From Deltaproteobacteria bacterium (GTDB lineage Bacteria > Desulfobacterota > Dissulfuribacteria > Dissulfuribacterales > QOAL01): a DNA stretch of 64,000 nt. The stretch is from the NCBI GenBank assembly GCA_027028245.1, contig JALVJO010000038.1, positions 48,496 to 112,495 on the forward strand, given 5' to 3'. Under the pieces are notes generated by a model. The model was not told where the DNA came from. It ran no database searches and worked only from the letters and a program-made list of their open reading frames with translations. Positions 34,869 through 45,001 of this stretch are shown one piece after another. The translations under genes were made by a program, and so were the position numbers. The first letter of the stretch is position 1, and the number at the start of each line of letters is the position of its first letter.

Positions 34869-35912
34869 TCAAAAAAATTCCCCCTTGCAAAACAATTCCC
34901 TGTGGAGCCAGATGTCAGCTGCCAGATAAAACAGCAAAGCAGCCGAGGCCAGGGTAAGAAACCATAACACCACTATAACCATCTTCACGCCGGCCAGAAG
35001 CAGGGCCGCAGACACTGCAAGCAATGCCGGAAGCAGGAATCTCTTCTTGAATATGGAGATATCCCGCCTGTTCTCCTGTGCAGCCCACATGTCAATACCC
35101 TGGACGGCAAATTCCACGGCCAGTATCAGCACCACCAGAAGGTGGGCGTTTTCCGGGGCAAAAGGAAGAAGGCCCAGGACGGAAAGAGGCAGCACCAGGG
35201 ATGAGGCCAGATGAAAAAGGCCCTTCCAGCCTGCCTTCAGGACAGAGGGAAGACAGGCCGTTACGTACTGGAAACCCGATGCCAGGGTTATTGCCAGGAC
35301 AATTGTGCCGTACAGCAGGTTTATGGTTCCGGGAGAAAAAATAAGGGCTATCAGCAGACCTGCTGTCTCAAAGGCCAGGGCTGTCTTCAACCTGCTGCTG
35401 AGCAGGCCGGTCTTGAAATATATGGCAATCCCCAGGAAAAGTGTGGCAACGAAAAGCCCTGAAAGAAAGGAGATGGTGATGAGCTTATCGGGAAACGTGG
35501 CTGTCAGTAGAATGAGGCCCACTCCCACCATCTGAATAGTGGTCTTGATCTTGGCAAGCTCGGTAACCTTGAGTTCCTTGCTCCCAGGGGTCATGAACCT
35601 TCTCATCTCGGTAACCAGGAATTCCCGAAGGAATATGGGCCACACTATCCACATGGGCAGAATGTTCAGATCTGCCAAAGGAACCAGGGTGACTGCTACA
35701 AATATCTTGTCGGCTATAGGGTCCAGAAGCTTGCCAAGGGCTGTAACACCATATTTCCTGGCCATGAGACCGTCCAGATAGTCTGTAAGGCCGAGAAAGG
35801 TCAATATCACCAGGGCCGTGAACCTGGAGGTCGTCCCCCCGTAAATGAGAAAAAGTGGCAGGGGCAGGAGAACAATTCTCAATGCCGTTATCTGGTTTGC
35901 ATTTATCTTCAT
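34869..35912 (-). CDS. pgsA: CDP-diacylglycerol-glycerol-3-phosphate 3-phosphatidyltransferase with a long C-terminal membrane extension
   Basis: The start at 35912 forms an ATGA overlap with the gene upstream. Residues 1-185 match PgsA, including the CDP-alcohol phosphotransferase signature TDYLDGLMARKYG...LLDPIADK (near 45-70). The protein is 347 residues, about 155 longer than usual: the tail is several more hydrophobic segments ending WLHRELFCKGEFF. The extension might be a fused membrane domain whose role is unknown. It makes phosphatidylglycerol phosphate at the inner membrane. Confidence 0.85.
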   Translation of the reverse strand: MKINANQITALRIVLLPLPLFLIYGGTTSRFTALVILTFLGLTDYLDGLMARKYGVTALGKLLDPIADKIFVAVTLVPLADLNILPMWIVWPIFLREFLVTEMRRFMTPGSKELKVTELAKIKTTIQMVGVGLILLTATFPDKLITISFLSGLFVATLFLGIAIYFKTGLLSSRLKTALAFETAGLLIALIFSPGTINLLYGTIVLAITLASGFQYVTACLPSVLKAGWKGLFHLASSLVLPLSVLGLLPFAPENAHLLVVLILAVEFAVQGIDMWAAQENRRDISIFKKRFLLPALLAVSAALLLAGVKMVIVVLWFLTLASAALLFYLAADIWLHRELFCKGEFF

Positions 35913-36517
35913 TCCATGTCTCCCCCGAGCTCCTGCCAGAGGGGATAAAATGCCCTCATAAGATCTCCCCTGGTGCGACTGAGATCCTGGACGTCCTTGA
36001 TGAATTTCCTGTAGTGTTTTATAGGCCCCACGTCTATCTGCACCATCAAGGGGTCGCAGAAATACCAGGTGCACCTGTAAGGCCGCTGTATCCTTGGGAG
36101 AATACATCCCTTTTCACCAATAAACTGGCAAATTGCTTCCCCGTCAACATCAAGGTCGTATGGCGGTATAGAAAGCCCCAGAGACAGGAAGGTAATGATA
36201 TCGGCAAATTCGGGAAATCCGAACTTGTTGGCGCAGCAGACAGTGCCGCAGTAAGGACAAACCCTGGAAGTATAATACTGGATAAAGGGATCGAAGTCTT
36301 GGAAACACTTGTTCATTATCAACGCCTTTTCAAAGACTTCATCCAGCCTGTTTCTGTGCTGCGAAAAAAAATCTTGCAGAAACTGGATCTTGTTCCAGAA
36401 ATCCTCTGGTTTCCTGTAATCAAGCCTTGGGAAAACCGTGGTATCAAATCCTGCAATCATAGATCTTACCTTATTGAAAAAGGACACCCTGACAGGCTCG
36501 TCAGGTATATCTTTCAT
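35909..36517 (-). CDS. Cys-rich protein of unknown function
   Basis: 202 residues with a Cys cluster CPYCGTVCC (near 87), then CQFIGEKGCILPRIQRPYRCTWYFC (near 130-155; Cys/Arg-rich), reminiscent of YkgJ-like zinc- or Fe-S-binding proteins. No membrane segment. Upstream of and coupled to pgsA by ATGA and overlapping manC by 17 nt. Function not known. Confidence 0.55.
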   Translation of the reverse strand: MKDIPDEPVRVSFFNKVRSMIAGFDTTVFPRLDYRKPEDFWNKIQFLQDFFSQHRNRLDEVFEKALIMNKCFQDFDPFIQYYTSRVCPYCGTVCCANKFGFPEFADIITFLSLGLSIPPYDLDVDGEAICQFIGEKGCILPRIQRPYRCTWYFCDPLMVQIDVGPIKHYRKFIKDVQDLSRTRGDLMRAFYPLWQELGGDME

Positions 36518-37622
36518 AACCCTTGTTCCTGAGTTCCTCTACCAGGTCTCGAACCCTGTCCAGCTGATCTCTGGGACAGACAAGGACCGCATCTCCTTCT
36601 GCCACTACTACTATATCGGAAAGCCCCACGGCAGCCACCAGCCCCGGGCCTTCAGATATCATGAGCATGCCCTTGCAGTCCAGTTCCACAGCATTTCCTC
36701 CAAGGGCGTTACCGTTTTCATCCTTGGGGGAAAGCTCGTAATAGCTTTCCCAAACACCCATGTCATGCCAGTCAAAGGAACATGGAAAGACCACCAGGGC
36801 CAGGTTTCCTGCACTGCCATTGGGCGGCTTGCACCTGGCCATCTTTTCCAGGACGGCGGTATCAAAGGCGTCGTCGGGAAGCCTGGCATATCTCCTCCGG
36901 GTAGAGCTTCCGGAAGCGCCAAGATCACCTGTTTCTGCAAGCTCCATCAGGGGGCTCCATATGGAAAAGGCATCCATGCTCAATGCCTCCTTCAACACAG
37001 GAGTCGAAAAGGAAAGCATGCCGCTGTTCCATAAAAACCGCTTGGAGCCCAAGTATGCTGAGGCTGTTTTCCTGTCGGGTTTTTCATGAAAGGCAGTGAC
37101 CTCCATACACTGATGTCCCTTGCACTGGTCCACTGTACTTCCCGCCTCTATGTACCCGTAGGAGGTTTCCACACGTCGGGGCCTTATGCCGTAAATTACA
37201 ATGGCCGGATTTTGGGAGGCCCATTCCATTCCTGCCTCCATGGTCTTCTTGAACTCCTCCAGGGGCCTTATAAGATGATCCGAGGGAAAGACAGCAACCG
37301 TTGATCCGGGAGATCTTTTATCTATGAGAAGGCTGCCGTAAATGACGGCAGCGGCAGTACCCTTTGGAGACGGTTCCACTATGATGTTTTCAGCCGGGAT
37401 ATCAGGCAGCTGGGAGGCAACTTCCCGCAGGTGATACGACTTGCAGAGAATCCATATGTTTTCAGAGGGAAACAAGGCTTCCGCCCGCTCCACGGTGCGC
37501 ACCAGAAGCGTGACCTCGCTCTGTATCTTGAGAAACTGCTTGGGGCGGTGCCTCCGGCTCTTGGGCCAGAGCCTCGTTCCTATTCCCCCGGCCAGTATCA
37601 GGGCATGAAAATTCTTGTTCAT
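36501..37622 (-). CDS. manC: Mannose-1-phosphate guanylyltransferase
   Basis: A 373-residue nucleotidyltransferase that makes GDP-mannose. It starts NKNFHALILAGGIGTRLWPKSRR, the classical signature, and has FPSDHLI near 110 and EKPDRKTA near 195. It has only the nucleotidyltransferase domain, with no C-terminal phosphomannose isomerase. The start at 37622 gives an ATGA overlap with rsmE. GDP-mannose could feed the exopolysaccharide or LPS. Confidence 0.88.
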   Translation of the reverse strand: MNKNFHALILAGGIGTRLWPKSRRHRPKQFLKIQSEVTLLVRTVERAEALFPSENIWILCKSYHLREVASQLPDIPAENIIVEPSPKGTAAAVIYGSLLIDKRSPGSTVAVFPSDHLIRPLEEFKKTMEAGMEWASQNPAIVIYGIRPRRVETSYGYIEAGSTVDQCKGHQCMEVTAFHEKPDRKTASAYLGSKRFLWNSGMLSFSTPVLKEALSMDAFSIWSPLMELAETGDLGASGSSTRRRYARLPDDAFDTAVLEKMARCKPPNGSAGNLALVVFPCSFDWHDMGVWESYYELSPKDENGNALGGNAVELDCKGMLMISEGPGLVAAVGLSDIVVVAEGDAVLVCPRDQLDRVRDLVEELRNKGYERYT

Positions 37623-38368
37623 ATCTGCTTGGCACTCCAAAAAAATTGCGAAATGACCGCAGCACTGTACACGGCAGCCGTGCCACTCCTGAGAATCCTT
37701 GGGCCAAGGCCTGCGGGCTCAAACCCTCTGCCAATAAAACGGGCCGTTTCTTCACGGCTGAACCCCCCCTCAGGCCCCACTGCAGCGGTGATTGGAAAGG
37801 GCTGCTCCTTTCCCTGTAAAAGCTCAAGGAGGCTGATATCCATATGCTTCTCTGAAAGGACTATCTTGAAACCACTGCCAGAAAGGCCGGAAAGCACCTC
37901 CTGGACAGTACAGGGCTTAAGCACCCTGGCAGTCTTGATGCCGCGGCACTGCTTCAGGCCGTGAAGACTGAGTGACTGCCAGCGTTCCCACTTCCTGGAA
38001 AGGCGGGACGAGTCAGCCCGGACAATGGTCCTGCTGGTCAAAACAGGCTGTATCAGGCCGACCCCTATCTCGGAAAGCTGCAAGACTGCCTGATCCATCC
38101 TTTCGCCTTTTATTATTGGCAGAATCATCCTGAGAGGGACCAGATCATCTACTGTTTCAACCGGACCGCTCCTCTTAAGAATCACCCTGTCTGCATGTAT
38201 CTTTTTGATACGCGCATGCACCAGGCTGCCCAGACCGTCAACCAGCCTGACAACACTGCCCGCCTCAAGCCTCCTGACCCTGACCATGTGGAAATGCTCC
38301 CGGCTGTCAAGGCAGATGTCTTCATCCTTCAGTATTTCCGGGGAAACAATGAATTCAGGCGCCCTCAT
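37619..38368 (-). CDS. rsmE: 16S rRNA m3U1498 methyltransferase
   Basis: A 249-residue SPOUT-fold methyltransferase with an N-terminal PUA-like region and the C-terminal knot: GPEGGFSREE near 195 and LGPRILRSGTAAVYSA near 220. It methylates U1498 in 16S rRNA. Coupled to prmA upstream by ATGA. Confidence 0.88.
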   Translation of the reverse strand: MRAPEFIVSPEILKDEDICLDSREHFHMVRVRRLEAGSVVRLVDGLGSLVHARIKKIHADRVILKRSGPVETVDDLVPLRMILPIIKGERMDQAVLQLSEIGVGLIQPVLTSRTIVRADSSRLSRKWERWQSLSLHGLKQCRGIKTARVLKPCTVQEVLSGLSGSGFKIVLSEKHMDISLLELLQGKEQPFPITAAVGPEGGFSREETARFIGRGFEPAGLGPRILRSGTAAVYSAAVISQFFWSAKQI

Positions 38369-39306
38369 CCAGTCTTTTCAAATTTCAGCAGGAGCCACTC
38401 CGGCTCCTTGACATCATTTTTTGTAGATACCAGGGCCAGACCTTTTTCCCTGTACGATTCAATTATTTCAGCATCCTGGCCCTGGATGATACCGGATGCC
38501 AGCAGCACGCCCCCTTCTGCAACAAGCCGTGCTATTTCCCTGGAAAGAAACAGCAGGGTATCCCGGTCCAGGTTTGAAAGCACCAGGTTGAAGGGACCTT
38601 CCAGCTCCCAAATAGGGGTACTGCTGACAAAGACGCGTTGATGAACATGATTCAGGTGAATATTCTTCCTTGCCGTATCTACTGCATCCTGGTCGATATC
38701 CACGGCCATGACATCGCTGGAACCAAGCTTTGCAGCAGCAATAGCCAGTATTCCCGTGCCTGTGCCGATATCAAGTACGGCTGCATCCTTGAGAAATCCC
38801 GACACGGCCAGCTCCTCAATTGCCTCGAGCATCAACCTGGTGGAGGCATGTGTGCCCACACCGAAGGCCCGGCCTGGATCTATCTCAATGACTACCTCCT
38901 CCTCATCCGGTACCCAGGGCTCCCAGCTGGGTTTTACCACAAGACGTTTTCCCAGCCTTAAAGGTTTGAAATACTTCTTCCAGCCATCAGCCCAATCCTC
39001 TTCCACGATCTGATGCGTGCTCCAGCTGATCCTGGGATACTCGGAGTGGAGCTCGAGAATTTCATAAAAATAGGTTTCTATCCCCTTGAGCGCTCCAGAT
39101 TCTATGTCTTCCTCGTTCAAATAGGCCTTGATTACAAGATTTCCCTGGGTATGTGAATCCTTGTCTTGCTCTTCTTCCACGATTACGCCGCGATGGAGCT
39201 CGGATACCAGAAAGTCCACCAGGGCTTCTGAAAGATCCTCAGAGGTCCTTACCCGTAGTTCGATCCAGTATCTTTTCCCATCTTTGGTACCTGGTTTGCT
39301 AATCAT
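38365..39306 (-). CDS. prmA: Ribosomal protein L11 methyltransferase
   Basis: A 313-residue SAM-dependent methyltransferase. It has DPGRAFGVGTHASTRLMLEAIE near 142 and VLDIGTGTGILAIAAAKLG near 175 with the later NLVLSNLD motif. It trimethylates ribosomal protein L11. First gene of the prmA-rsmE-manC-pgsA run; divergent from gspE. Confidence 0.9.
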   Translation of the reverse strand: MISKPGTKDGKRYWIELRVRTSEDLSEALVDFLVSELHRGVIVEEEQDKDSHTQGNLVIKAYLNEEDIESGALKGIETYFYEILELHSEYPRISWSTHQIVEEDWADGWKKYFKPLRLGKRLVVKPSWEPWVPDEEEVVIEIDPGRAFGVGTHASTRLMLEAIEELAVSGFLKDAAVLDIGTGTGILAIAAAKLGSSDVMAVDIDQDAVDTARKNIHLNHVHQRVFVSSTPIWELEGPFNLVLSNLDRDTLLFLSREIARLVAEGGVLLASGIIQGQDAEIIESYREKGLALVSTKNDVKEPEWLLLKFEKTG

Positions 39307-39418
39307 AAATATGGTGATATTCCGATAATTTCAGTAGTTGCTTTGCAGGATTTAGATCCGGGGCATCAAGGCCGGATTATTCCATGCATGATAACAGATT
39401 GACCTTGGCCTACAAGAC

Positions 39419-41161
39419 ATGAATAACATTTACGAACAACCTGAATTCATTTTTCCGCTGCTGGAAAGAAACAGGCTGCTTCCACAGGAAAAAATAGAAG
39501 CCCTAAAGAAAAAGGCCCATATAGCCAAACGAATGGGCATAGATCTTATTCAATGGATTGACTCTCTGCAGGTGACCAGAAACGGTTCCAAGGATGAACT
39601 GCTGTCAGAAGCTGATATACTGGAGGCTGTCTGCAGCGAAAGGGGCTGGAGGTTCAAACGCCTGGACCCCCTCAAGCTCGACATAAATGTCGTAACCAAG
39701 ACCTTCCCCTCTTCCTTTGCCAGAACAAGACTGGTACTTCCTGTTGAATGGCATGGAAACATCCTGGAGGTTTGCTGCTACTACCCTGAAGACGATGAAC
39801 TCAAGGAAGACATAAAGAGGGCATGCCAGGCAGGCATCCAGTTCACCGTCTCTCCCAGGTCAGATATTGAACGTGTAATAGCCGAATTCTTTGATTTCAG
39901 AAAATCTATCGCCGCCGCCCAGGACGTATTGAGCGCTCCTGAAGTTGATATCGCAAACCTCGAACAGTATGTAAAGCTTTCTTCCCGAGACGGCGGGGCT
40001 TCCAGCGACAAGCATATCAACAAGGCTGTGGACCACTTGTTTCAGTATGCCCTGAACGAAAGAGCAAGTGACATCCACATAGAACCCAAGAGAGATGAGT
40101 CAGTGGTGCGCTTCCGCATAGATGGCCAGCTTCATACCATACACAGGCTGCCAAGGGTGGTCCATGAGGCACTGTGCACCAGGATAAAGGCCCTTTCAAG
40201 GCTGGATATAGCTGAAAAAAGACGCCCCCAGGATGGAAGGATAAAACTTTCCTGGAAGAAAGAGGACGCCGAGGTGCGCGTGTCAACGGTGCCGGTTGCC
40301 TTTGGAGAAAAGGTGGTATTGAGGCTTCAAAGCGCCGAGATACTCATGAGTGATCTGGAGGAACTGGGATTTTCCCCAAGAGATCTCAAGACCTACAAGG
40401 CCTTTCTCCAAAACACCTATGGGATGATACTAATGACAGGCCCTACTGGAAGCGGAAAATCCACCACCCTTTATTCCACCCTGAGATACCTGAGTTCTCC
40501 CGAGGTAAACATCGTTACCGTGGAAGACCCCATCGAGATGGTCTATGAAGATTTCAACCAGATTGCTGTCCAGCCTGGCATAGATGTTACCTTTTCCACA
40601 ATACTCAGGAACATACTGCGTCAGGATCCCGACATAGTTATGATAGGAGAAATCCGGGACCCTGAAACAGCACGATATGCCGTCCAGGCAAGCCTTACAG
40701 GCCACCTCGTTTTTTCCACCCTTCATACCAATGATGCTGCCGGGGCCATTACCAGGCTGCTGGACCTTGGCCTTGAGCCTTACCTCATTGCCTCTACGCT
40801 CATAGGGGTGGTGGCGCAGAGACTGGTCCGGATGATATGCAGAAGCTGCAGGGAGGAAAGGATTATTTCAGCCCGGGAACTGGCTGCCTTTGGATGCCGG
40901 ATAAATTCAGAAAAGACCCGGGCATGGAAGGGAAGCGGCTGCAGCATGTGCAGAAACACCGGCTATCACGGCAGAATTGGAATATATGAGGTCCTTTCCG
41001 TCTCTTCCAAAATCAAAAAGATGATCCACCAGGGCAGTTCTGAAGGCGCCATCAGGAAACAAGCCGTCAAGGAAGGTATGAAGAGCCTGAAATACGATGC
41101 CTGCATGAAGATGCTCTCTGGAATAACCACCATGGAAGAGATAGCACGGGTTACCTATTGA
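39419..41161 (+). CDS. Type II/IV secretion-type ATPase (GspE/PilB family)
   Basis: A 580-residue hexameric ATPase, likely powering a type II secretion or type IV pilus machine. It has the N1E-like domain, Walker A GPTGSGKST (near 342), Asp box, Walker B VMIGEIRDPETA (near 408), His box and a zinc-type CRSC...CSMC pair (near 478 and 518). No pilin, secretin or inner-membrane pil/gsp genes are adjacent. Cytosolic, membrane-associated. Confidence 0.88.
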   Translation: MNNIYEQPEFIFPLLERNRLLPQEKIEALKKKAHIAKRMGIDLIQWIDSLQVTRNGSKDELLSEADILEAVCSERGWRFKRLDPLKLDINVVTKTFPSSFARTRLVLPVEWHGNILEVCCYYPEDDELKEDIKRACQAGIQFTVSPRSDIERVIAEFFDFRKSIAAAQDVLSAPEVDIANLEQYVKLSSRDGGASSDKHINKAVDHLFQYALNERASDIHIEPKRDESVVRFRIDGQLHTIHRLPRVVHEALCTRIKALSRLDIAEKRRPQDGRIKLSWKKEDAEVRVSTVPVAFGEKVVLRLQSAEILMSDLEELGFSPRDLKTYKAFLQNTYGMILMTGPTGSGKSTTLYSTLRYLSSPEVNIVTVEDPIEMVYEDFNQIAVQPGIDVTFSTILRNILRQDPDIVMIGEIRDPETARYAVQASLTGHLVFSTLHTNDAAGAITRLLDLGLEPYLIASTLIGVVAQRLVRMICRSCREERIISARELAAFGCRINSEKTRAWKGSGCSMCRNTGYHGRIGIYEVLSVSSKIKKMIHQGSSEGAIRKQAVKEGMKSLKYDACMKMLSGITTMEEIARVTY

Positions 41162-41177
41162 TTCAGGAACTATACAT

Positions 41178-42677
41178 TTATCCCTTTATGAAACTATGAA
41201 GCAGCCTGCTCTTACTGGGATGCCTGAGCTTCTTCAGGGCCTTGGCCTCTATCTGCCTGATGCGCTCCCTGGTAACTGCAAAATCCCTTCCTACTTCCTC
41301 CAGGGTCTTATTTGTGGTCTCTCCAATTCCGAACCTGAGTCTCAGGATCTTTTCTTCCCTGGGAGTAAGGCTGGAAAGCGCCAGACGCACCTGGTGAGTG
41401 AGGTTTGTCAGGATGGCCTGCTCATCCGGCTGAGGTGTCTTCTTGTCCTCTATGAAGTCGACAAGTTCACAGCCTTCATCGTCTCCTATGGGTGTTTCCA
41501 GGGATAGGGGCTGGTTCAGCAGCTTCAGGATGTTCTGAACCTTTTTAACCGGACAATCCAAAAGCTCGGCCAGCTGTTCCGGCGTGGGCTCCCTGCCCTT
41601 TTCCTGAACATATTCCTTGGCAGCCTTGCAAAGCCTGTTCAAGGTCTCGACCATATGCACAGGAATCCTGATGGTACGCGACTGGTCGGCAATGGCCCTG
41701 GTGATGGCCTGCCTGATCCACCAGGTGGCATAGGTGCTGAACTTGTAGCCCTTCCTGTATTCAAATTTTTCCACCGCCTTTATCAAGCCTATGTTGCCTT
41801 CCTGTATCAGATCCGAAAGATGCAGCCCCTTGTTCACATGTCTTTTTGCAATGCTGACCACCAGGCGAAGGTTGGCCTTTATGAGCTGTTCCTTGGCAAA
41901 ACGGGCCTGCTGCAGACCATTGTAGTAGCCGCGGACTATTTCGTGGAGAGATTTTTCCGAGAGCCCTGTGGTCCTGAAAAGATCCTTCATGCTTGTGGCG
42001 CCGGATTCATTCATGAACTGGTCAAAAGAGAGCCTTACCACATGAAGAAAATTCTTATCCAGCCTGCCTCCGCCAAGAAGTGAAAGCATTTTCTGGGGAA
42101 TGAGAAGCAGCTCCTGGTTTATTTTGCGCCTTTCGTCCAGGTCATCTGTCCGGTTTATTGCCTTTATCAGTTTTGAGCGTCTCTTTTCCAGGTAAGAAAT
42201 CTTTTTGACCGTTCGGAAAACCGGTCCCAGGGCAGCAGGATGGGTACTGAAGGTCTCCTTCTGATTCTCTTTTGATATGGCAGAGGAGCAGCTGTTGATC
42301 TGCTCCAGCATGAGACTTACCACCTGGGGAATATGGAGGGCGCAAAACACATAGTCTTTTTCGCTCTCCTCCAGGTGTTTTGCGATCTTCCCCTCCTCCT
42401 CCCTGTCCAGTATATCGCCGCTGCTCATCTCTCTGAGATAGAGCCTGATGGGATCAAGACGGGCCGACTTGGATACTGCCGCACCTGAACCTGGCGAAGA
42501 CAGATCAGCTTCGACATGTGCGGCCGGGTCCCTCTCAGCATCTGCAACCAGGTCACTCAGAATGGATACATCCATTGTCCCGCTGGATTCAGCCAGTTCG
42601 GCAACAGGATTTGGTGTTCCCAGGCCGGCGCCTTTGGGCTCTGTCTCCAAAGAAGCTTTGGTGTTTTTTTCAGTCAT
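41178..42677 (-). CDS. rpoD: Primary sigma factor RpoD (sigma-70)
   Basis: A 499-residue sigma-70 with region 1.2 ([13 protein letters not shown]), region 2 ([40 protein letters not shown]...[11 protein letters not shown]), region 3 and region 4 ([52 protein letters not shown]). Directly downstream of dnaG in the usual macromolecular-synthesis order. It directs housekeeping transcription. Confidence 0.95.
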   Translation of the reverse strand: MTEKNTKASLETEPKGAGLGTPNPVAELAESSGTMDVSILSDLVADAERDPAAHVEADLSSPGSGAAVSKSARLDPIRLYLREMSSGDILDREEEGKIAKHLEESEKDYVFCALHIPQVVSLMLEQINSCSSAISKENQKETFSTHPAALGPVFRTVKKISYLEKRRSKLIKAINRTDDLDERRKINQELLLIPQKMLSLLGGGRLDKNFLHVVRLSFDQFMNESGATSMKDLFRTTGLSEKSLHEIVRGYYNGLQQARFAKEQLIKANLRLVVSIAKRHVNKGLHLSDLIQEGNIGLIKAVEKFEYRKGYKFSTYATWWIRQAITRAIADQSRTIRIPVHMVETLNRLCKAAKEYVQEKGREPTPEQLAELLDCPVKKVQNILKLLNQPLSLETPIGDDEGCELVDFIEDKKTPQPDEQAILTNLTHQVRLALSSLTPREEKILRLRFGIGETTNKTLEEVGRDFAVTRERIRQIEAKALKKLRHPSKSRLLHSFIKG

Positions 42678-42727
42678 GGATCGTTCTCCCTCTCCCTTTA
42701 AGACTAAAGACCTTGCCTGTCTTCAGT

Positions 42728-44521
42728 TCACCTCAGGCCCTGGAGCTTTTTCAGAATCTCCGCTGCCTGATCCTCCTCTTGAGTTTGGCGCATTTCATCC
42801 ATGAGATGCATCCTGAGTGCCTTCTTTTTTCTGGCCCGGCAAAAATCCTTCAGCCCTGAGATCATCTCCTGCTGATCCCCGCACGGGGGAAATTCGGCAG
42901 ACAACCTAAGTGCAAGGGCCTTCAGGCCTGGTGCATCCTCTAATCTTCCGCATAACGATGACAGGTCGCACCTGCCTGATATATTATAAAGATTAACCAT
43001 TGATTCCCAGAGTTCCAGAAGCCCCCTGTCGGAAAGCCATATATCAAGGCCTTCATCCAGGAATTCTTCCATGAAATGAGGATAGCAAAGTATGAAACCC
43101 AGGAGTTTTCCTTCTGCCCTGTTGGAAATCCTGAAAACAGTCCTGACTGGTTTCTTTTCCTGACTCTCGTCTGCCTGAGGGGACCTTTTCAGCTGCAGTT
43201 TCCCGGAAGAGGCTCCTTGGTCCTGCTTGAGTTTCTGCCAGAGGCTTTCCTCTCTGATTCCCATCCTCTGGGCAATATGACCTACAAGCAGGGATTTTCG
43301 CACAGGATCTGAGATCTGTGAGACGGATTCCAGGACAATTTCCACCGCCTTGGCCTTGCCCTCCGTATCATTGCCGAATCTCTTCCTGCCGATTTCAAGC
43401 AGAAAGTCAATCCCGGATGGGGCATTTTCAGCCAGTTCTGACAGGCTGGCGGCCCCTTCCTTCCTGACAAAACTGTCCGGATCCTCTCCTTCGGGCAGGG
43501 TCAGCACCCTGGGCCGTATACCGAACCTGTAGCATACAGGAAGGGCCCTTGAGGCCGCCTTTATACCTGCTTCATCCGCATCAAAAAGAAGGATCCATTC
43601 CTTGGTGATGCCCTTCATCCTCCTTGCATGATCCTCTGTCAAGGCTGTGCCAAGGGTGCCCACAGCTTCCCTTATCCCGAACTGCCAGAGGCTTACCACG
43701 TCCATGTAGCCTTCTACTATCAGCCCGGCACCGGCTTTCCTGATGGAAGACTTGTTTTCAAAAAGGCCATAGAGAATCCTTCCCTTGTGATAGACCGGAG
43801 ACTCGGGTGAATTTATGTATTTTGGCTGCTGCTTTTCCGTCTCCTGAGAAATCACCCTGCCTCCAAAGGCAACTACGCGCCCTGCGTGATCCCTTATGGG
43901 AAACATGACCCTGCCCCTGAACCTGTCATACCATCCCGGCGCATTGGTCCTTTTAATTATCAGGCCTGCCTTTTCTGCCAGGGAAAGGGACTTGCCCCTG
44001 TCTTCAAGAAACTTGATGAGTCCGTCCCAGGAATCAGCGGCCCATCCCATGGAAAATTGCCTGATGGTCCTTTCCGAAAGGCCTCTGGCCTGAAGATATG
44101 TCCTTGCATCAAGGGCCGAGGCGGAATGGCTGAGCAGGTGGGAAAAATAATCTGCTGCTTCCTGATTTATGTCAATAAGGGCGTCTTTTTCCCGGATCTC
44201 TTTTTTGCGAAATCTTGATACAGGGCGTTCGGGGATCTCGATGCTGAGCCTTTCAGCAAGCTGGCGCACGGCTTCTACAAATGACAGCCCCTGGATCTTC
44301 ATAAGGAATTTAAAGACATTGCCGCCTTCCCCGCAGCCAAAGCAATAGAATATCTGCTTGTCTTCATTGACAGAGAAGGAAGGATCCTTGTCGGGATGGA
44401 AGGGACACAGGCCCACCCAGTTCCTGCCCCTCTTCTTGAGCGGCACATACTCCTGGATAATCTGCCTGATGTCGGCAGATTCGTGAATCTTCTGGAGTAT
44501 GTCTTCAGGAATGTAACCCAT
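42728..44521 (-). CDS. dnaG: DNA primase
   Basis: A 597-residue primase with CHC2 zinc finger (CPFHPDKDPSFSVN...YCFGCGEGG, about 40-65), TOPRIM motifs (EGYMDV near 270, DADEAG near 315) and a C-terminal DnaB-interaction region. It primes replication forks. First of the dnaG-rpoD pair. Confidence 0.95.
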   Translation of the reverse strand: MGYIPEDILQKIHESADIRQIIQEYVPLKKRGRNWVGLCPFHPDKDPSFSVNEDKQIFYCFGCGEGGNVFKFLMKIQGLSFVEAVRQLAERLSIEIPERPVSRFRKKEIREKDALIDINQEAADYFSHLLSHSASALDARTYLQARGLSERTIRQFSMGWAADSWDGLIKFLEDRGKSLSLAEKAGLIIKRTNAPGWYDRFRGRVMFPIRDHAGRVVAFGGRVISQETEKQQPKYINSPESPVYHKGRILYGLFENKSSIRKAGAGLIVEGYMDVVSLWQFGIREAVGTLGTALTEDHARRMKGITKEWILLFDADEAGIKAASRALPVCYRFGIRPRVLTLPEGEDPDSFVRKEGAASLSELAENAPSGIDFLLEIGRKRFGNDTEGKAKAVEIVLESVSQISDPVRKSLLVGHIAQRMGIREESLWQKLKQDQGASSGKLQLKRSPQADESQEKKPVRTVFRISNRAEGKLLGFILCYPHFMEEFLDEGLDIWLSDRGLLELWESMVNLYNISGRCDLSSLCGRLEDAPGLKALALRLSAEFPPCGDQQEMISGLKDFCRARKKKALRMHLMDEMRQTQEEDQAAEILKKLQGLR

Positions 44522-44569
44522 GGGAACCCTGTCTGCCCTCCAGGCTCGCCGGCCAGGGGATGGTAGAGG

Positions 44570-45001
44570 TTATTGATTCACGGTTCGGCCAAGAGCCTCT
44601 ATAAGCCCTTGGGATAGTTTTGTCAATTTTCCTTTTCTGTCCGTGGATGCATGTTTGGTATGTCCCTGGACTACCAGCCTGCCGGAACGGGTAATCCTGT
44701 AACTGAATGTTATGGAATAAGACGAGATTTCCCTGATCCCCGTTTCTATTTCCAGAAGATCGTCATAGGTGGAGGAGGATTTGTAGCGCAGGTAGGCCTC
44801 CACTACCGGAAACAGTATGCCCTCTTCCTCCATGGCCCTGTAGGGCCTGTTAAGGACATTTCTCATGAACTCGGTACGCCCGATCTCAAAGAGCCTGAGG
44901 TAGGCCCCGTAGTATACCACCCCTGCCTTGTCCGTATCGCCGTAGATAACCCTGTAAGGCACGGTGAATCTGATGCCCCTGGGCCTGACTTCATTTTTCA
45001 T
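44570..45001 (-). CDS. YbgC-like acyl-CoA thioesterase (hotdog fold)
   Basis: A 143-residue 4HBT-fold protein: YGDTDKAGVVYYGAYLRLFEIGRTEFMR near 19-46 with the Asp-containing active-site helix. It probably hydrolyses short-chain acyl-CoA. Joined to apgM by an ATGA overlap. Confidence 0.8.
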   Translation of the reverse strand: MKNEVRPRGIRFTVPYRVIYGDTDKAGVVYYGAYLRLFEIGRTEFMRNVLNRPYRAMEEEGILFPVVEAYLRYKSSSTYDDLLEIETGIREISSYSITFSYRITRSGRLVVQGHTKHASTDRKGKLTKLSQGLIEALGRTVNQ

